This document shows positions 52,073 through 64,000 of a stretch of DNA of 64,000 bases, piece by piece; position 1 is the first letter of the stretch, and each line of letters begins with the position of its first letter. A model generated the notes under the pieces. That model saw nothing but the letters and a program-made list of their open reading frames with translations, was not told the DNA's origin and ran no database searches. The position numbers and the translations under genes are program-made. The DNA lies in the NCBI GenBank assembly GCA_937997635.1, contig CALLFA010000058.1, forward strand, positions 62,001-126,000. The letters run 5' to 3'. This DNA is from an uncultured Saprospiraceae bacterium (GTDB taxonomy: Bacteria > Bacteroidota > Bacteroidia > Chitinophagales > Saprospiraceae).

Positions 52073-52289
52073 AAGCAAAAATAGTGAAATAAAGCCTTCC
52101 AAATTTTCATTTGCTACACAAGCCACAAATTTAGTCTTTTCATTATAGAGGCTATGGCAATTGAGTAGTAGGTGCGTCATACGCAAAGCCACTAACTTCT
52201 GTCCGCCTTACTGCAGCCCTTTGTTGAAAATTCACCCTTAATGATGAATTGATATCATATTTTAATGAATAAATACGTTTCTCATTCCG

Positions 52290-54458
52290 ATGATGAGATT
52301 GAATCACTTTTATCTTCTCTTTGCGTTATGTTGTGTTGCATTCAATGCCAATGGGCAAGACAATAATGAGTGTAGTTCCGCACGATTAATCACCAACACA
52401 AACGACTTTTGCGATGTTTTTTCTAATGAAAATGCAACTGATTCTGAAATAATGGACAATGGTTGCTGGACGACAGATCCCATTAAGGATGTGTGGTTTA
52501 GATTTACTGCTCGAAGACAAGGGATGTTGATTCGAATTTTTTCAGGTAGAGACGTAGACGACGGTTTTGGGAGTGCACGTATTCAAGTCTTTTCTGGCAT
52601 CTGTGGTGAATTGTTAGATCTTGAATGTTTCCCGCTAATCAGCAATACGAATCTGGATGAATTTGAATTGTATTTGAATACACTTGAAATAGGCGTAGAG
52701 TATTTTATTAGAATTGATTCGAAAAGTGATCAAAGAGGTAATTTCCAACTTTGCCTTAACTCATTCAATCCTTTGATCCAACCGTTCCAAGATTGTGAAG
52801 ATGCTCGGACGTTATGTAATACCGAATCTTTTTCAGTCAATTTCTTGTCGGGAGGAGGTGACGATAATAATGAACTTGTTGGTACTTGCTTAGACCCTCA
52901 GGTAATCGCAGGAATTAATGGTCCTTCAGAAACAGGATCCATATGGTATGTATTCACTTGCCGAAACCCTGGAGATTTGGTTTTTACCTTGACATCAAAT
53001 CGTGAATTGAATAGAGAATTAGAACCAAATCCAGAAGAAGACCTTGACTTTGTTGTTTTTGAATTGCCAGATGGCATTAATGAAAATGGACCCAATAATT
53101 GTGACAATAAACAATTCCTTCGCTGTATGGCATCAGGCATCACTACTGGTGCATCGGATGAATTCAATAGACCTTGTTTAGGTGCTACTGGACTTAGACA
53201 AGGTGAGACGGATATCGTTGAAGAGGCAGGCTGTAGTGGGAATGGAGATGATAATTTTCTAGCACCAATTCCGATGACAACTGGAACGTCATATGCATTA
53301 GTCGTCAATAATTTTAGTTCAAGTAATTTTGGCTTTACCATAGACTTTGATGGAACGACAGGAACATTCGTTGGACCTGAAGCAGAGTTTACTACAGATC
53401 AAACTGTTTTGTTTTGTGATGAAGAAATTACATTTACTGACCAGTCTCTTCCTGGAATAGATGGTCAATTAAGCTATCTCTGGAATTTTGGAGAAGAGGC
53501 GTTTCCTGTAGAACGTGAGAGAACTCAAGGTCCGCACACAATTAGCTACGAGTCATTTGGCGAAAAATTTATTTCACTACAAGTGACGAGCGGCGATGGT
53601 TGTGTCAGCGTTGATATTTTAGATTTAGATGTCGGTACCTGCTGTGATCCTGCATTTTCTAATTTGGATTACGGTAGCTTACCCGATACCATAGATTGCC
53701 CAGGAGATCAAACCGGTGTTTTTCAATTGGATGCTATTGATGAAGGTCATGGAGGTGTTCGATTTTCTTTTGATGATGGTGTGAATTTTACTTCTCGTAC
53801 ATCAATTGATATGCTCAGTGCAGGAGATTACCAAGCGCTTGTCCAGGATAAAAAAGGCTGTGAAGACGTTGTAGAGCTGACAATTCCAGAAAGGCCTGGA
53901 ATTACCATTCGAGCGCAAGCGGACCCTGCTGTGTTAGGTTTAGGAGAATCGACAACATTAATTGCAGAATTGGATGACTCTCCAATGAATGTGACAACAC
54001 AATGGAGCCCAAATCAGTTTGTTGATTGTGAGGAATGTCTTACCACCATTGCAAGACCTGTCATACCTACAGAATTTGTCATCACAGCAGAAAATGAATT
54101 TGGTTGTACGTTTCCCGCTAATGTTTTTGTTGAAATCGATGCCAATTTTGACGAACAAGTGTATGCACCTAATGCGATTACACCAAATGGAGATGGCATA
54201 AATGATTATTTCAAGTTATTTGGAAGCTTAGCAGTAGCAGGTATTGATAATTTAAAAGTATTCAACCGTTGGGGAGATTTGATGTATAATGAGTCGAATC
54301 TACCAATAGAGGATGATTTTTCTATTGGATGGGATGGTACATTCAATGGGACAGCCTTGAATCCAGGGGTGTTTACTTGGGTAGCTGATGTCAGATTCAT
54401 CGACGAAACAGTCTTAGTATTCAAAGGAACCGTTAATTTGATCGCTAATGAAAGATAG
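52290..54458 (+). CDS. T9SS type B (gliding-motility C-terminal domain) secreted protein with PKD domain
   Basis: A protein of 722 aa with a signal peptide (FYLLFALCCVAFNANGQ). Early beta-sandwich regions (IKDVWFRFTARRQG and TGSIWYVFTCRNPG) look like two CUB/PKD-related modules; a PKD-type domain (FTDQSLPGIDGQLSYLWNFG) lies near 390; the end carries the gliding-motility-associated C-terminus (APNAITPNGDGINDYFKLFG and FNRWGDLMY) used as a type IX secretion type B signal. It goes through the outer membrane to the cell surface. Its stop overlaps the next gene by 11 bases. Confidence 0.9.
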   Translation: MMRLNHFYLLFALCCVAFNANGQDNNECSSARLITNTNDFCDVFSNENATDSEIMDNGCWTTDPIKDVWFRFTARRQGMLIRIFSGRDVDDGFGSARIQVFSGICGELLDLECFPLISNTNLDEFELYLNTLEIGVEYFIRIDSKSDQRGNFQLCLNSFNPLIQPFQDCEDARTLCNTESFSVNFLSGGGDDNNELVGTCLDPQVIAGINGPSETGSIWYVFTCRNPGDLVFTLTSNRELNRELEPNPEEDLDFVVFELPDGINENGPNNCDNKQFLRCMASGITTGASDEFNRPCLGATGLRQGETDIVEEAGCSGNGDDNFLAPIPMTTGTSYALVVNNFSSSNFGFTIDFDGTTGTFVGPEAEFTTDQTVLFCDEEITFTDQSLPGIDGQLSYLWNFGEEAFPVERERTQGPHTISYESFGEKFISLQVTSGDGCVSVDILDLDVGTCCDPAFSNLDYGSLPDTIDCPGDQTGVFQLDAIDEGHGGVRFSFDDGVNFTSRTSIDMLSAGDYQALVQDKKGCEDVVELTIPERPGITIRAQADPAVLGLGESTTLIAELDDSPMNVTTQWSPNQFVDCEECLTTIARPVIPTEFVITAENEFGCTFPANVFVEIDANFDEQVYAPNAITPNGDGINDYFKLFGSLAVAGIDNLKVFNRWGDLMYNESNLPIEDDFSIGWDGTFNGTALNPGVFTWVADVRFIDETVLVFKGTVNLIANER

Positions 54459-55014
54459 TCTGCTCATAACAGCGTGCCTTTTTTTGTTTCTTTTGTCATC
54501 ATGCACGAGTGACAAATTAGAATCAGTAGCTAATGACGACCAAGAATACGCTAAAGATGAAACCTTATTCGATGTCGAGCTGTCGTATTCTGACTCTGCC
54601 GTTGTTCAAGTGCGTATCATTAGCCCAATGTTGGTTCGTAAAAAAGAAAATAACGAACTTCTAGAAGAATTTCCGAAAGGACTTCATGTGGAATTTTTAA
54701 ATGCTAGTGGAAATGTATCTTCCTACTTAGATGCCAAATACGCTACCAGATACGAACGTAAAGGAATAGTCATAGCAGAAGACAGTGTTGTTGTATACAA
54801 TAGACTTAACGAAAAATTAGAAACGTCTCAATTAACTTGGGATGAGAAAAACCAAAATCTAGAAACTCCACGATTTGTCAAAATCACAAGACCTAAAAAG
54901 GGAGATACGATTTATGGCTTCGGCTTAACAGCAGACCAAGAATTCAATAGATTTGAATTGAAAGAGGTCTCAGGGAAGTCTAAATTTGATAATCTGGTGA
55001 ATTCGGTGAAATAA
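54448..55014 (+). CDS. lptC: LPS export periplasmic protein LptC
   Basis: A protein of 188 aa with a lipobox (LFLFLLSSC). LptC-like beta-jellyroll repeats: VQVRIISPMLV, FPKGLHVEFLNASGNVSSYLDAKYATRYERKG, NRLNEKLETSQLTWDEKNQNLETPRFVKI. It transfers lipopolysaccharide from the inner-membrane LptBFG complex. The order T9SS-lptC-TlyC-like is common in Bacteroidota. It starts inside the previous gene, so it is probably translationally coupled. Confidence 0.9.
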   Translation: MKDSLLITACLFLFLLSSCTSDKLESVANDDQEYAKDETLFDVELSYSDSAVVQVRIISPMLVRKKENNELLEEFPKGLHVEFLNASGNVSSYLDAKYATRYERKGIVIAEDSVVVYNRLNEKLETSQLTWDEKNQNLETPRFVKITRPKKGDTIYGFGLTADQEFNRFELKEVSGKSKFDNLVNSVK

Positions 55015-55078
55015 AGCTCGGATTAAGTGACTGATTCGATTATCATACCGTCATCATGTATGTCGGAAACAAAACTAC

Positions 55079-56320
55079 GTGATTATTTTAGGCATCCTTA
55101 TTTGTTTATTACTATCTGCTTTCTTTTCAGGAATGGAAATGGCATTTATATCTGCAAATAAGCTAGAACTCGAACTTCTCAAAGAGAAATCTACTCGCAA
55201 ATCATCAATCATATCTAAATTTTATTCCAAATCAGATTCCTTCCTAACGACGATGCTTGTCGGGAACAATATTGCTCTTGCAGCATTCACGTTCTTTATG
55301 ACTAAGTTTTTAAGCGAACATGTCTTGATCACATTAGATGAAGGCTTTTTATTCTTATTTGTCACCACCATCGTATCAACTGTAATCGTACTCTTATTTG
55401 GAGAATACCTACCAAAATTATTTAGTAGCCTTCATGCGGAGAAATTTCTGTTCTTTTTCAGTATTCCTCTTCTAATATTCAAGAATTTATTGTTTGTACC
55501 TGTTCAATTCACGAACTTTTTTTCCAATACATTTTTGGCAACGAAAAACACTGACCAACAATCTGACAATGAGCAAATTATAGGTAAGACTGATTTAGAA
55601 TATTTTATAGACGATGCCATAGATGATCAACAGGAAGATGCTATAGATAAAGACTTGTTTACGAATGTGCTAAAGCTAGATAAAATTAAGGTCAAAGAAT
55701 GCATGATTCCGCGAACAGAAATTGTGTATGTGGATAGATCTAGTTCATATAATGATTTGATAGAAGTGTTTAACAAGCACAAACATTCTAGAGTCTTAGT
55801 GGCAAGTGAAAGTATTGAAAATGTACTTGGTTACATTCATCACCAACAATTATTGGAGGAATCTAATACATTGATATCCAGCATATTACCTATTCAATAC
55901 ATCCCTGAGTCGATGAATGTTAAAGACTTAATCTCCTTATTCCGAAAGGACAAAATGAGCATTGCCTGTGTGGTGGATGAGTTTGGAAGTGTATCAGGAT
56001 TGATTACGATGGAAGACTTAGTAGAGGAGATTTTTGGAGAAATAGAAGACGAGCATGACAGCTCTACATTTACTGATATGCGTCTCGAAGATGGAGCCTA
56101 TATCTTGTCTGGAAGAACGGAGTTAGATCAGTTAAAATTAAAATATCAAGAGCTGCCAATATACAATAGTGACTACCAAACCATATCAGGTTTTATAACC
56201 GCAAATTTTGGTAAAATCCCAAGTAAAAATGAGCGTGTTATTATTGAGAATTTTGAATTTATATGTGAGGAGGTGAGTGATACGAGAGTAGAACTTGTGA
56301 GAGTAAATAAATTAAACTAA
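55079..56320 (+). CDS. DUF21/CBS/CorC_HlyC membrane protein (hemolysin family, TlyC-like)
   Basis: A protein of 413 aa starting at GTG (55079). DUF21 membrane domain (GILICLLLSAFFSGMEMAFISANKLELELLKE, then several helices to about 150), a pair of CBS domains (KVKECMIPRTEIVYVDRSS near 205 and CVVDEFGSVSGLITMEDLVEEIFGEI near 300-320), and a C-terminal CorC_HlyC domain. Such proteins act in Mg2+ handling; a GldE-like role in gliding is also possible in Bacteroidota. It follows lptC by 64 bp. Confidence 0.88.
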   Translation: MIILGILICLLLSAFFSGMEMAFISANKLELELLKEKSTRKSSIISKFYSKSDSFLTTMLVGNNIALAAFTFFMTKFLSEHVLITLDEGFLFLFVTTIVSTVIVLLFGEYLPKLFSSLHAEKFLFFFSIPLLIFKNLLFVPVQFTNFFSNTFLATKNTDQQSDNEQIIGKTDLEYFIDDAIDDQQEDAIDKDLFTNVLKLDKIKVKECMIPRTEIVYVDRSSSYNDLIEVFNKHKHSRVLVASESIENVLGYIHHQQLLEESNTLISSILPIQYIPESMNVKDLISLFRKDKMSIACVVDEFGSVSGLITMEDLVEEIFGEIEDEHDSSTFTDMRLEDGAYILSGRTELDQLKLKYQELPIYNSDYQTISGFITANFGKIPSKNERVIIENFEFICEEVSDTRVELVRVNKLN

Positions 56321-56493
56321 TACATTGATTATAAGTTATTTACATATTTATGAATAAACGCATATGAAATTGAGGTCTAGCCCTTTATATATAGTTAATT
56401 TAATAATTTGAATTTTATATTATATATTATTTTGCTAACAGCAGAATTTTTATGATGTTTGCTTGGTGTAATGCCCACGAAAACGTCTATTAA

Positions 56494-60798
<4,305 letters not shown>

Positions 60799-60813
60799 GA
60801 TATTTATTAAAAT

Positions 60814-60840
60814 GAGGGCGGTTTATATTAAACCGCTCTC
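60814..60840. terminator. Hairpin after the collagen-like gene
   Basis: GAGGGCGGTTTA-tat-TAAACCGCTCTC, 12-bp stem with one G-T pair. Its T-run is poor on the forward strand, so it may be an mRNA-stabilising or partial terminator hairpin between the collagen-like gene and the T9SS gene 70 bp downstream. Confidence 0.55.
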
Positions 60841-60867
60841 ATTTAATCAAAAATCAAACAGAAAATT

Positions 60868-61839
60868 ATGAAGATTCTTTTTCAGCTAATATTTGTTATT
60901 CTTCTTATTCCTGCTCTTAGTTTTGGACAAAATAAGATAAAGTCATTCTCGAATGTCTACGTTCCAGCTAATGGATTTATGTCACTTTTTGGTGATTATG
61001 AATTTTCTGGAGATGCGGCAGACGGACAAATGGTAACAAACAGATCATCTAATAAAGGTGTAATCAATTTTGTTGCAGGTAGTAAATGGATGGGTGATGC
61101 TAGTACTCAGTTTATTGACGGTTATGTATGTATTCACCATGATCAGCCTTTTACATTTCCTGTTGGCAATAAAGGTGTTTATGCACCAATTGCTACTTCA
61201 GGTGCAGATAAGACAGTAGCGGCTTTCTTTAACGATAATCCGCTGCAACTAGAAGAAAATGTATCTAATGATATATCTAGTGTTTCCAATTTTGGATATT
61301 GGGATGTATCAAGTCCAAATAATTCCAGAATTACTTTAGCCTATTCCGCAGATTTCGACCTCGAAGATGTCGAAGCTCTGACAATTGTTGGCTTAGTAGG
61401 AAATCAATGGGAAGTTATTTCATCAAGTGTTGATGAGTATAAACTAAACATTATGTCTTCAAATGGTGTATTTAAAGATGAGTCAACAGCAAAGTCTGGC
61501 TCTATTACAACAAATGAAGCGATCAATCCCTCAGATTATGATGCATTAGCTATTGGTTCAATAGGTAATACCGCATTAATTTCAGATGTGAACTTTTCCG
61601 TTTTTCCTAACCCTTCTTTAACTGGTAATGACATCAATATCGAATATGAATTACCTAAGAATGGTTCTCTGAAATTATTCAACTCAGCAAATCAAATTAT
61701 TTATAGCCAATCAATGGATGGTGGCGTAGGTGAGATGACTTTAGACAGATTAAATCTACACGAAGGCACTTACTTTGTTACATTTACTGATGAGCAAGGA
61801 TTAATTAAATCCAAAAAGTTGATTGTTGTAAGTAAGTAA
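60868..61839 (+). CDS. T9SS type A sorting-domain secreted protein
   Basis: A protein of 323 aa. A signal peptide (ILFQLIFVILLIPALSFGQ) is followed by a beta-rich head (VYVPANGFMSLFGDYEFSG). The last 80 residues form a type A C-terminal domain: VFPNPSLTGNDINIEYEL then LFNSANQIIYSQ and LHEGTYFVTFTD...KKLIVVSK. This C-terminal domain routes it through the type IX secretion system and is removed or anchored at the surface. It may be a partner of the collagen-like protein directly upstream on the same strand. Confidence 0.88.
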   Translation: MKILFQLIFVILLIPALSFGQNKIKSFSNVYVPANGFMSLFGDYEFSGDAADGQMVTNRSSNKGVINFVAGSKWMGDASTQFIDGYVCIHHDQPFTFPVGNKGVYAPIATSGADKTVAAFFNDNPLQLEENVSNDISSVSNFGYWDVSSPNNSRITLAYSADFDLEDVEALTIVGLVGNQWEVISSSVDEYKLNIMSSNGVFKDESTAKSGSITTNEAINPSDYDALAIGSIGNTALISDVNFSVFPNPSLTGNDINIEYELPKNGSLKLFNSANQIIYSQSMDGGVGEMTLDRLNLHEGTYFVTFTDEQGLIKSKKLIVVSK

Positions 61840-61859
61840 AATAATAATAACAACATTGT

Positions 61860-61893
61860 AAAGGTTTGATGGTCTTCCATCAAACCTTTTTTT
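61860..61893 (+). terminator. Rho-independent terminator
   Basis: A 13-bp stem AAAGGTTTGATGG/CCATCAAACCTTT with a TCTT loop and following T-run, 20 bp after the T9SS gene stop. It clearly ends the collagen-T9SS transcription unit. Confidence 0.92.
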
Positions 61894-62062
61894 ATGCCAA
61901 TATTTTAGCCTTCGGGTTGCTCGTATTCCTCATTAGTTTTTGAATTTTATACGAATTACTTCTCTTTTGACATTGACTTATCACATACACCTTGATTGTG
62001 TACTTCGATCATCTTATAGGACATATCAAAAGCTAGAACCTTGCAGCTAAGACCCTAGTCAC

Positions 62063-62644
62063 CTACTGTAGTAGCTTAGCAAGCGTTTTTACTGTCTTTA
62101 CAGGATGTTTGAGGACAAACTGATTAATTATCCAAGCAGGGATAGATCCTCCAGGATCAGCAAAGAATTGATGTGTTATATGCAGAGTATCAGCATCCAG
62201 TTGTTTTAATTTCCATGAACCATAGCAATCAACTATTTTAACAGCTTTTGTGTCTTCTGGAATCTCCTCAGATTTCTGTGAAATGCTGATAATGACTTCA
62301 GAATTACTTATTCTGTTGACTTTGTTGTTGTAGACGCCTATTCTGTTTTTTACAGGAAATGGTGTTTTGATGTTCAAAAGAATATCAAAGTCTTGGTGGT
62401 TATCCTTATCTGAGATGACTTCATAAGATTTGAGGTATGGATAAAGTGTACTGTAGCGATCAATATCTGTGAGTATGTTTACCGCGTTATCCAGATTGCC
62501 TTTTGTGGTTATTTCTATCTTATATTCTACGTACTTAGAATGATCAACCTTTCGGGTATATGCGGTTATACCATGTTTAGAATATTCTAACTGCCAAGGA
62601 TTGGATATGCCAATAAATAAAAGAGCTAGTTTGAGCAGTAACAT
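62063..62644 (-). CDS. START/SRPBCC-like lipid-binding domain protein
   Basis: A protein of 193 aa with an N-terminal hydrophobic start (LLLKLALLFIGIS). The body matches a START/SRPBCC helix-grip fold: TAYTRKVDHSKYVEYKIEITTKGNLD, YPYLKSYEVI, FADPGGSIPAWIINQFV and the long C-terminal helix VKTVKTLAKLL. It probably binds a hydrophobic ligand or modifies lipids. It is co-directional with the NUDIX gene, from which it is 4 bp away, so they are in one operon. Confidence 0.8.
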   Translation of the reverse strand: MLLLKLALLFIGISNPWQLEYSKHGITAYTRKVDHSKYVEYKIEITTKGNLDNAVNILTDIDRYSTLYPYLKSYEVISDKDNHQDFDILLNIKTPFPVKNRIGVYNNKVNRISNSEVIISISQKSEEIPEDTKAVKIVDCYGSWKLKQLDADTLHITHQFFADPGGSIPAWIINQFVLKHPVKTVKTLAKLLQ

Positions 62645-62648
62645 CTAT

Positions 62649-63290
62649 TTAAGAATTATTGGATGAGCGTATCAAATGGAGTATTTCATTGGTAATCATA
62701 GCAGTGGCACCCCATAGCGTTTCTCCATTTAAATCAAAGTAAGGTATTTGCTTTAACGTATGTTCTTGTATTTTCATATCCTTATAAAGTATGGATCCTT
62801 GTTCCAATAATGTATTGATGGGGAATTCTATAATATTCGCAACTTCCTCTTGTTCTAGTATATATTTTGGCACTTCTTCATAGATTGCAAGATAAGGTTG
62901 TACAATAAAATCGCTGACATGGACATACACTTGAGTTAGCATCCCCAATATCTGTAAATTTAAGCGTTCTATGCCGACTTCTTCTTGTGTCTCTCTGAGG
63001 GCACATTCCAAGAGTGTTTTGTCCGTCGGTTCAAATTGGCCGCCAGGAAAGCTTATTTGACCTGAATGCTTATCCTGTTTTTTGCTTGTTCTTTTTATAA
63101 ATAGTAATCTTGGTGATGTTGATTCACTGGTAAGTATGATTGCTAATACACCAGCTTTTTTGGAATTTTCCTTCGGTTGTTGATAGATCGATTCATCAAA
63201 ATTTGTAGAAATCAATTGCCTCTGTGCTTCTATACCAGGTAAGTTTGGTATACCAAAGCGTTTAGCTTGATGTATAAAAGCATCTAACAT
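62649..63290 (-). CDS. NUDIX hydrolase, CoA pyrophosphatase-type
   Basis: A protein of 213 aa. The full NUDIX box is present: GGQFEPTDKTLLECALRETQEEVGI (near residues 75-100). The preceding SGQISFPGG is typical of the CoA/coenzyme-A diphosphatase subfamily (NudL/YeaB-like). It cleaves nucleoside diphosphate derivatives, probably CoA, in the cytoplasm. ATG start. It lies between hemD (upstream) and the SRPBCC gene, all reverse strand. Confidence 0.9.
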   Translation of the reverse strand: MLDAFIHQAKRFGIPNLPGIEAQRQLISTNFDESIYQQPKENSKKAGVLAIILTSESTSPRLLFIKRTSKKQDKHSGQISFPGGQFEPTDKTLLECALRETQEEVGIERLNLQILGMLTQVYVHVSDFIVQPYLAIYEEVPKYILEQEEVANIIEFPINTLLEQGSILYKDMKIQEHTLKQIPYFDLNGETLWGATAMITNEILHLIRSSNNS

Positions 63291-63366
63291 TAAATTGTCA
63301 TTTTTACACAGTGATCAGATAAAGATCGAACGCCCAACTTTGAAAGGGAGGTATGGACAGTGAGGC

Positions 63367-64000
63367 TTATTTGTTCGATTTCTTAAGATAGTTTTCTAAT
63401 GCCATAGTCATTGATGGTGATTCTGGAGAAGGGGCAGGTATATTAATCAACAGGCCTCTGTCTTCGACCGCTTTACTTGTTGATTTACCAAAAATGGCTA
63501 GTCTAGTGCGATTCTGCTTAAAGTCTGGAAAGTTATCATATAATGACTGTATTCCCAATGGGCTGAAAAAGACAAGAATATCATAAGTAACATCAGATAA
63601 ATCTGACAGATCACTCGAGACAGTCTTATACATCATAGCACTCTTGAAATTGAACCCGTTGTCTTCCAAATATGAGACAACATCTTTAGAGCCTAGATTG
63701 GAACAAGGCAAAAGAAACTTTTCAGTCTCTTTGTGCTTGTTGAATGCTGTACCAAGATCTTCGATTTTACGCTGTCCAACAAATACTTTTCTCTTTCTGT
63801 AAACGATGAATTTTTGCAAATAATCAGCAATCGCTTTTGTCAAGCAAAAGTACTTAGTCTGCTGGGACATGGAAACTCGCATCTCTTCGCAGAGTCTAAA
63901 GAAATTTTCGATAGCGTTCTTACTAGTAAAGATGATTGAACTATACTCATCAGGTCTAAGCCGATTTTTCCTAAATTCCTTCTCTGTAACACCTTCTACA
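63367..64000 (-). CDS. hemD: Uroporphyrinogen-III synthase (5' end beyond the window)
   Basis: The track ORF starts at an internal Met (63882), but the same frame is open to the right edge, reading ...EGVTEKEFRKNRL and SSIIFTSKNAIENFFRLCEEM, a typical HemD beginning of its first domain. The second half has YDILVFFSPLGIQSLYDN and LAIFGKSTSKAVEDRGL. It cyclises hydroxymethylbilane to uroporphyrinogen III in haem synthesis. The start codon is outside the window. Confidence 0.9.
   Translation of the reverse strand, partial: VEGVTEKEFRKNRLRPDEYSSIIFTSKNAIENFFRLCEEMRVSMSQQTKYFCLTKAIADYLQKFIVYRKRKVFVGQRKIEDLGTAFNKHKETEKFLLPCSNLGSKDVVSYLEDNGFNFKSAMMYKTVSSDLSDLSDVTYDILVFFSPLGIQSLYDNFPDFKQNRTRLAIFGKSTSKAVEDRGLLINIPAPSPESPSMTMALENYLKKSNK

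Overview
The window comes from the chromosome of an AT-rich member of the Bacteroidota, most likely a Saprospiria-type marine or sludge bacterium. The evidence is type IX secretion signals (a type A C-terminal sorting domain at 60868..61839 and a gliding-motility type B C-terminus at 52290..54458), '3-coathanger stack'-like secreted termini, many short Cys-anchored lipoproteins, a Bacteroidota-type tyrosine integrase and typical Bacteroidota housekeeping neighbours (rsmI, lptC followed by a CBS/DUF21 protein, hemD). The genus cannot be told from the sequence alone.

Layout. 1-12.8 kb holds secreted and metabolic genes: a DUF5107/TPR protein cut by the left edge, a PHP-type phosphoesterase, a lipoprotein, a thioredoxin-TPR protein, a DUF3604 protein, a quinone-oxidoreductase-like dehydrogenase, inorganic pyrophosphatase and a Gfo/Idh/MocA oxidoreductase. 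12.8-27.4 kb holds a TolB-like propeller with a PTMGQWG sorting tail, DinB, a DUF6624-like gene split by a small transposable element, alkaline phosphatase, RDD, cytochrome P450, thiolase, a three-gene unit (isomerase/epimerase, thioesterase, flavin monooxygenase), a possible small ORF plus structured RNA, a divergent sensor kinase/response regulator pair, and a SCO-like lipoprotein gene with an apparent frameshift. REP-like hairpin repeats are scattered through the intergenic spaces of this left half.

27.4-31.5 kb is a decaying Rhs-type polymorphic toxin locus: an Rhs core fragment with a C-terminal tip, directly coupled to a membrane-anchored YwqK/MORN-like probable immunity gene, plus a second orphan immunity-like gene upstream.

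31.6-43.55 kb is an 11.87-kb integrative element inserted in the 3' end of a tRNA-Pro gene. A 93-bp direct repeat (54 bp of it identical) marks attL and attR, and paired TATGCAAATT arm sites lie just inside both ends. It carries an integrase, an excisionase-like HTH protein, a primase-polymerase/SF3 helicase, a ten-copy iteron array directly behind the helicase, an FtsK-gamma-like winged helix, two related YGGR-motif proteins, a phage-tail-like protein and a short membrane protein. Next to attR sits a reverse-strand three-gene cargo (unknown 220 aa, small beta-rich 115 aa, ComEC-like metallo-beta-lactamase). I see no relaxase, capsid or large terminase, so it looks more like a phage satellite or a mobilisable island than a full prophage. 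The cargo has the look of an undescribed anti-phage or conflict cassette, but that function is inference.

43.5-64 kb is host core: tRNA-Pro, tRNA-Ser, a multi-PAS histidine kinase, an OmpA lipoprotein, M1 peptidase, rsmI, a T9SS type B protein, lptC, a TlyC-like protein, a 1421-aa collagen-like exported protein followed by a T9SS protein, an SRPBCC protein, a NUDIX hydrolase and hemD cut by the right edge. Three 157-bp miniature inverted-repeat elements (MITEs) with TA target duplications lie at 11.6, 15.9 and 48.3 kb.
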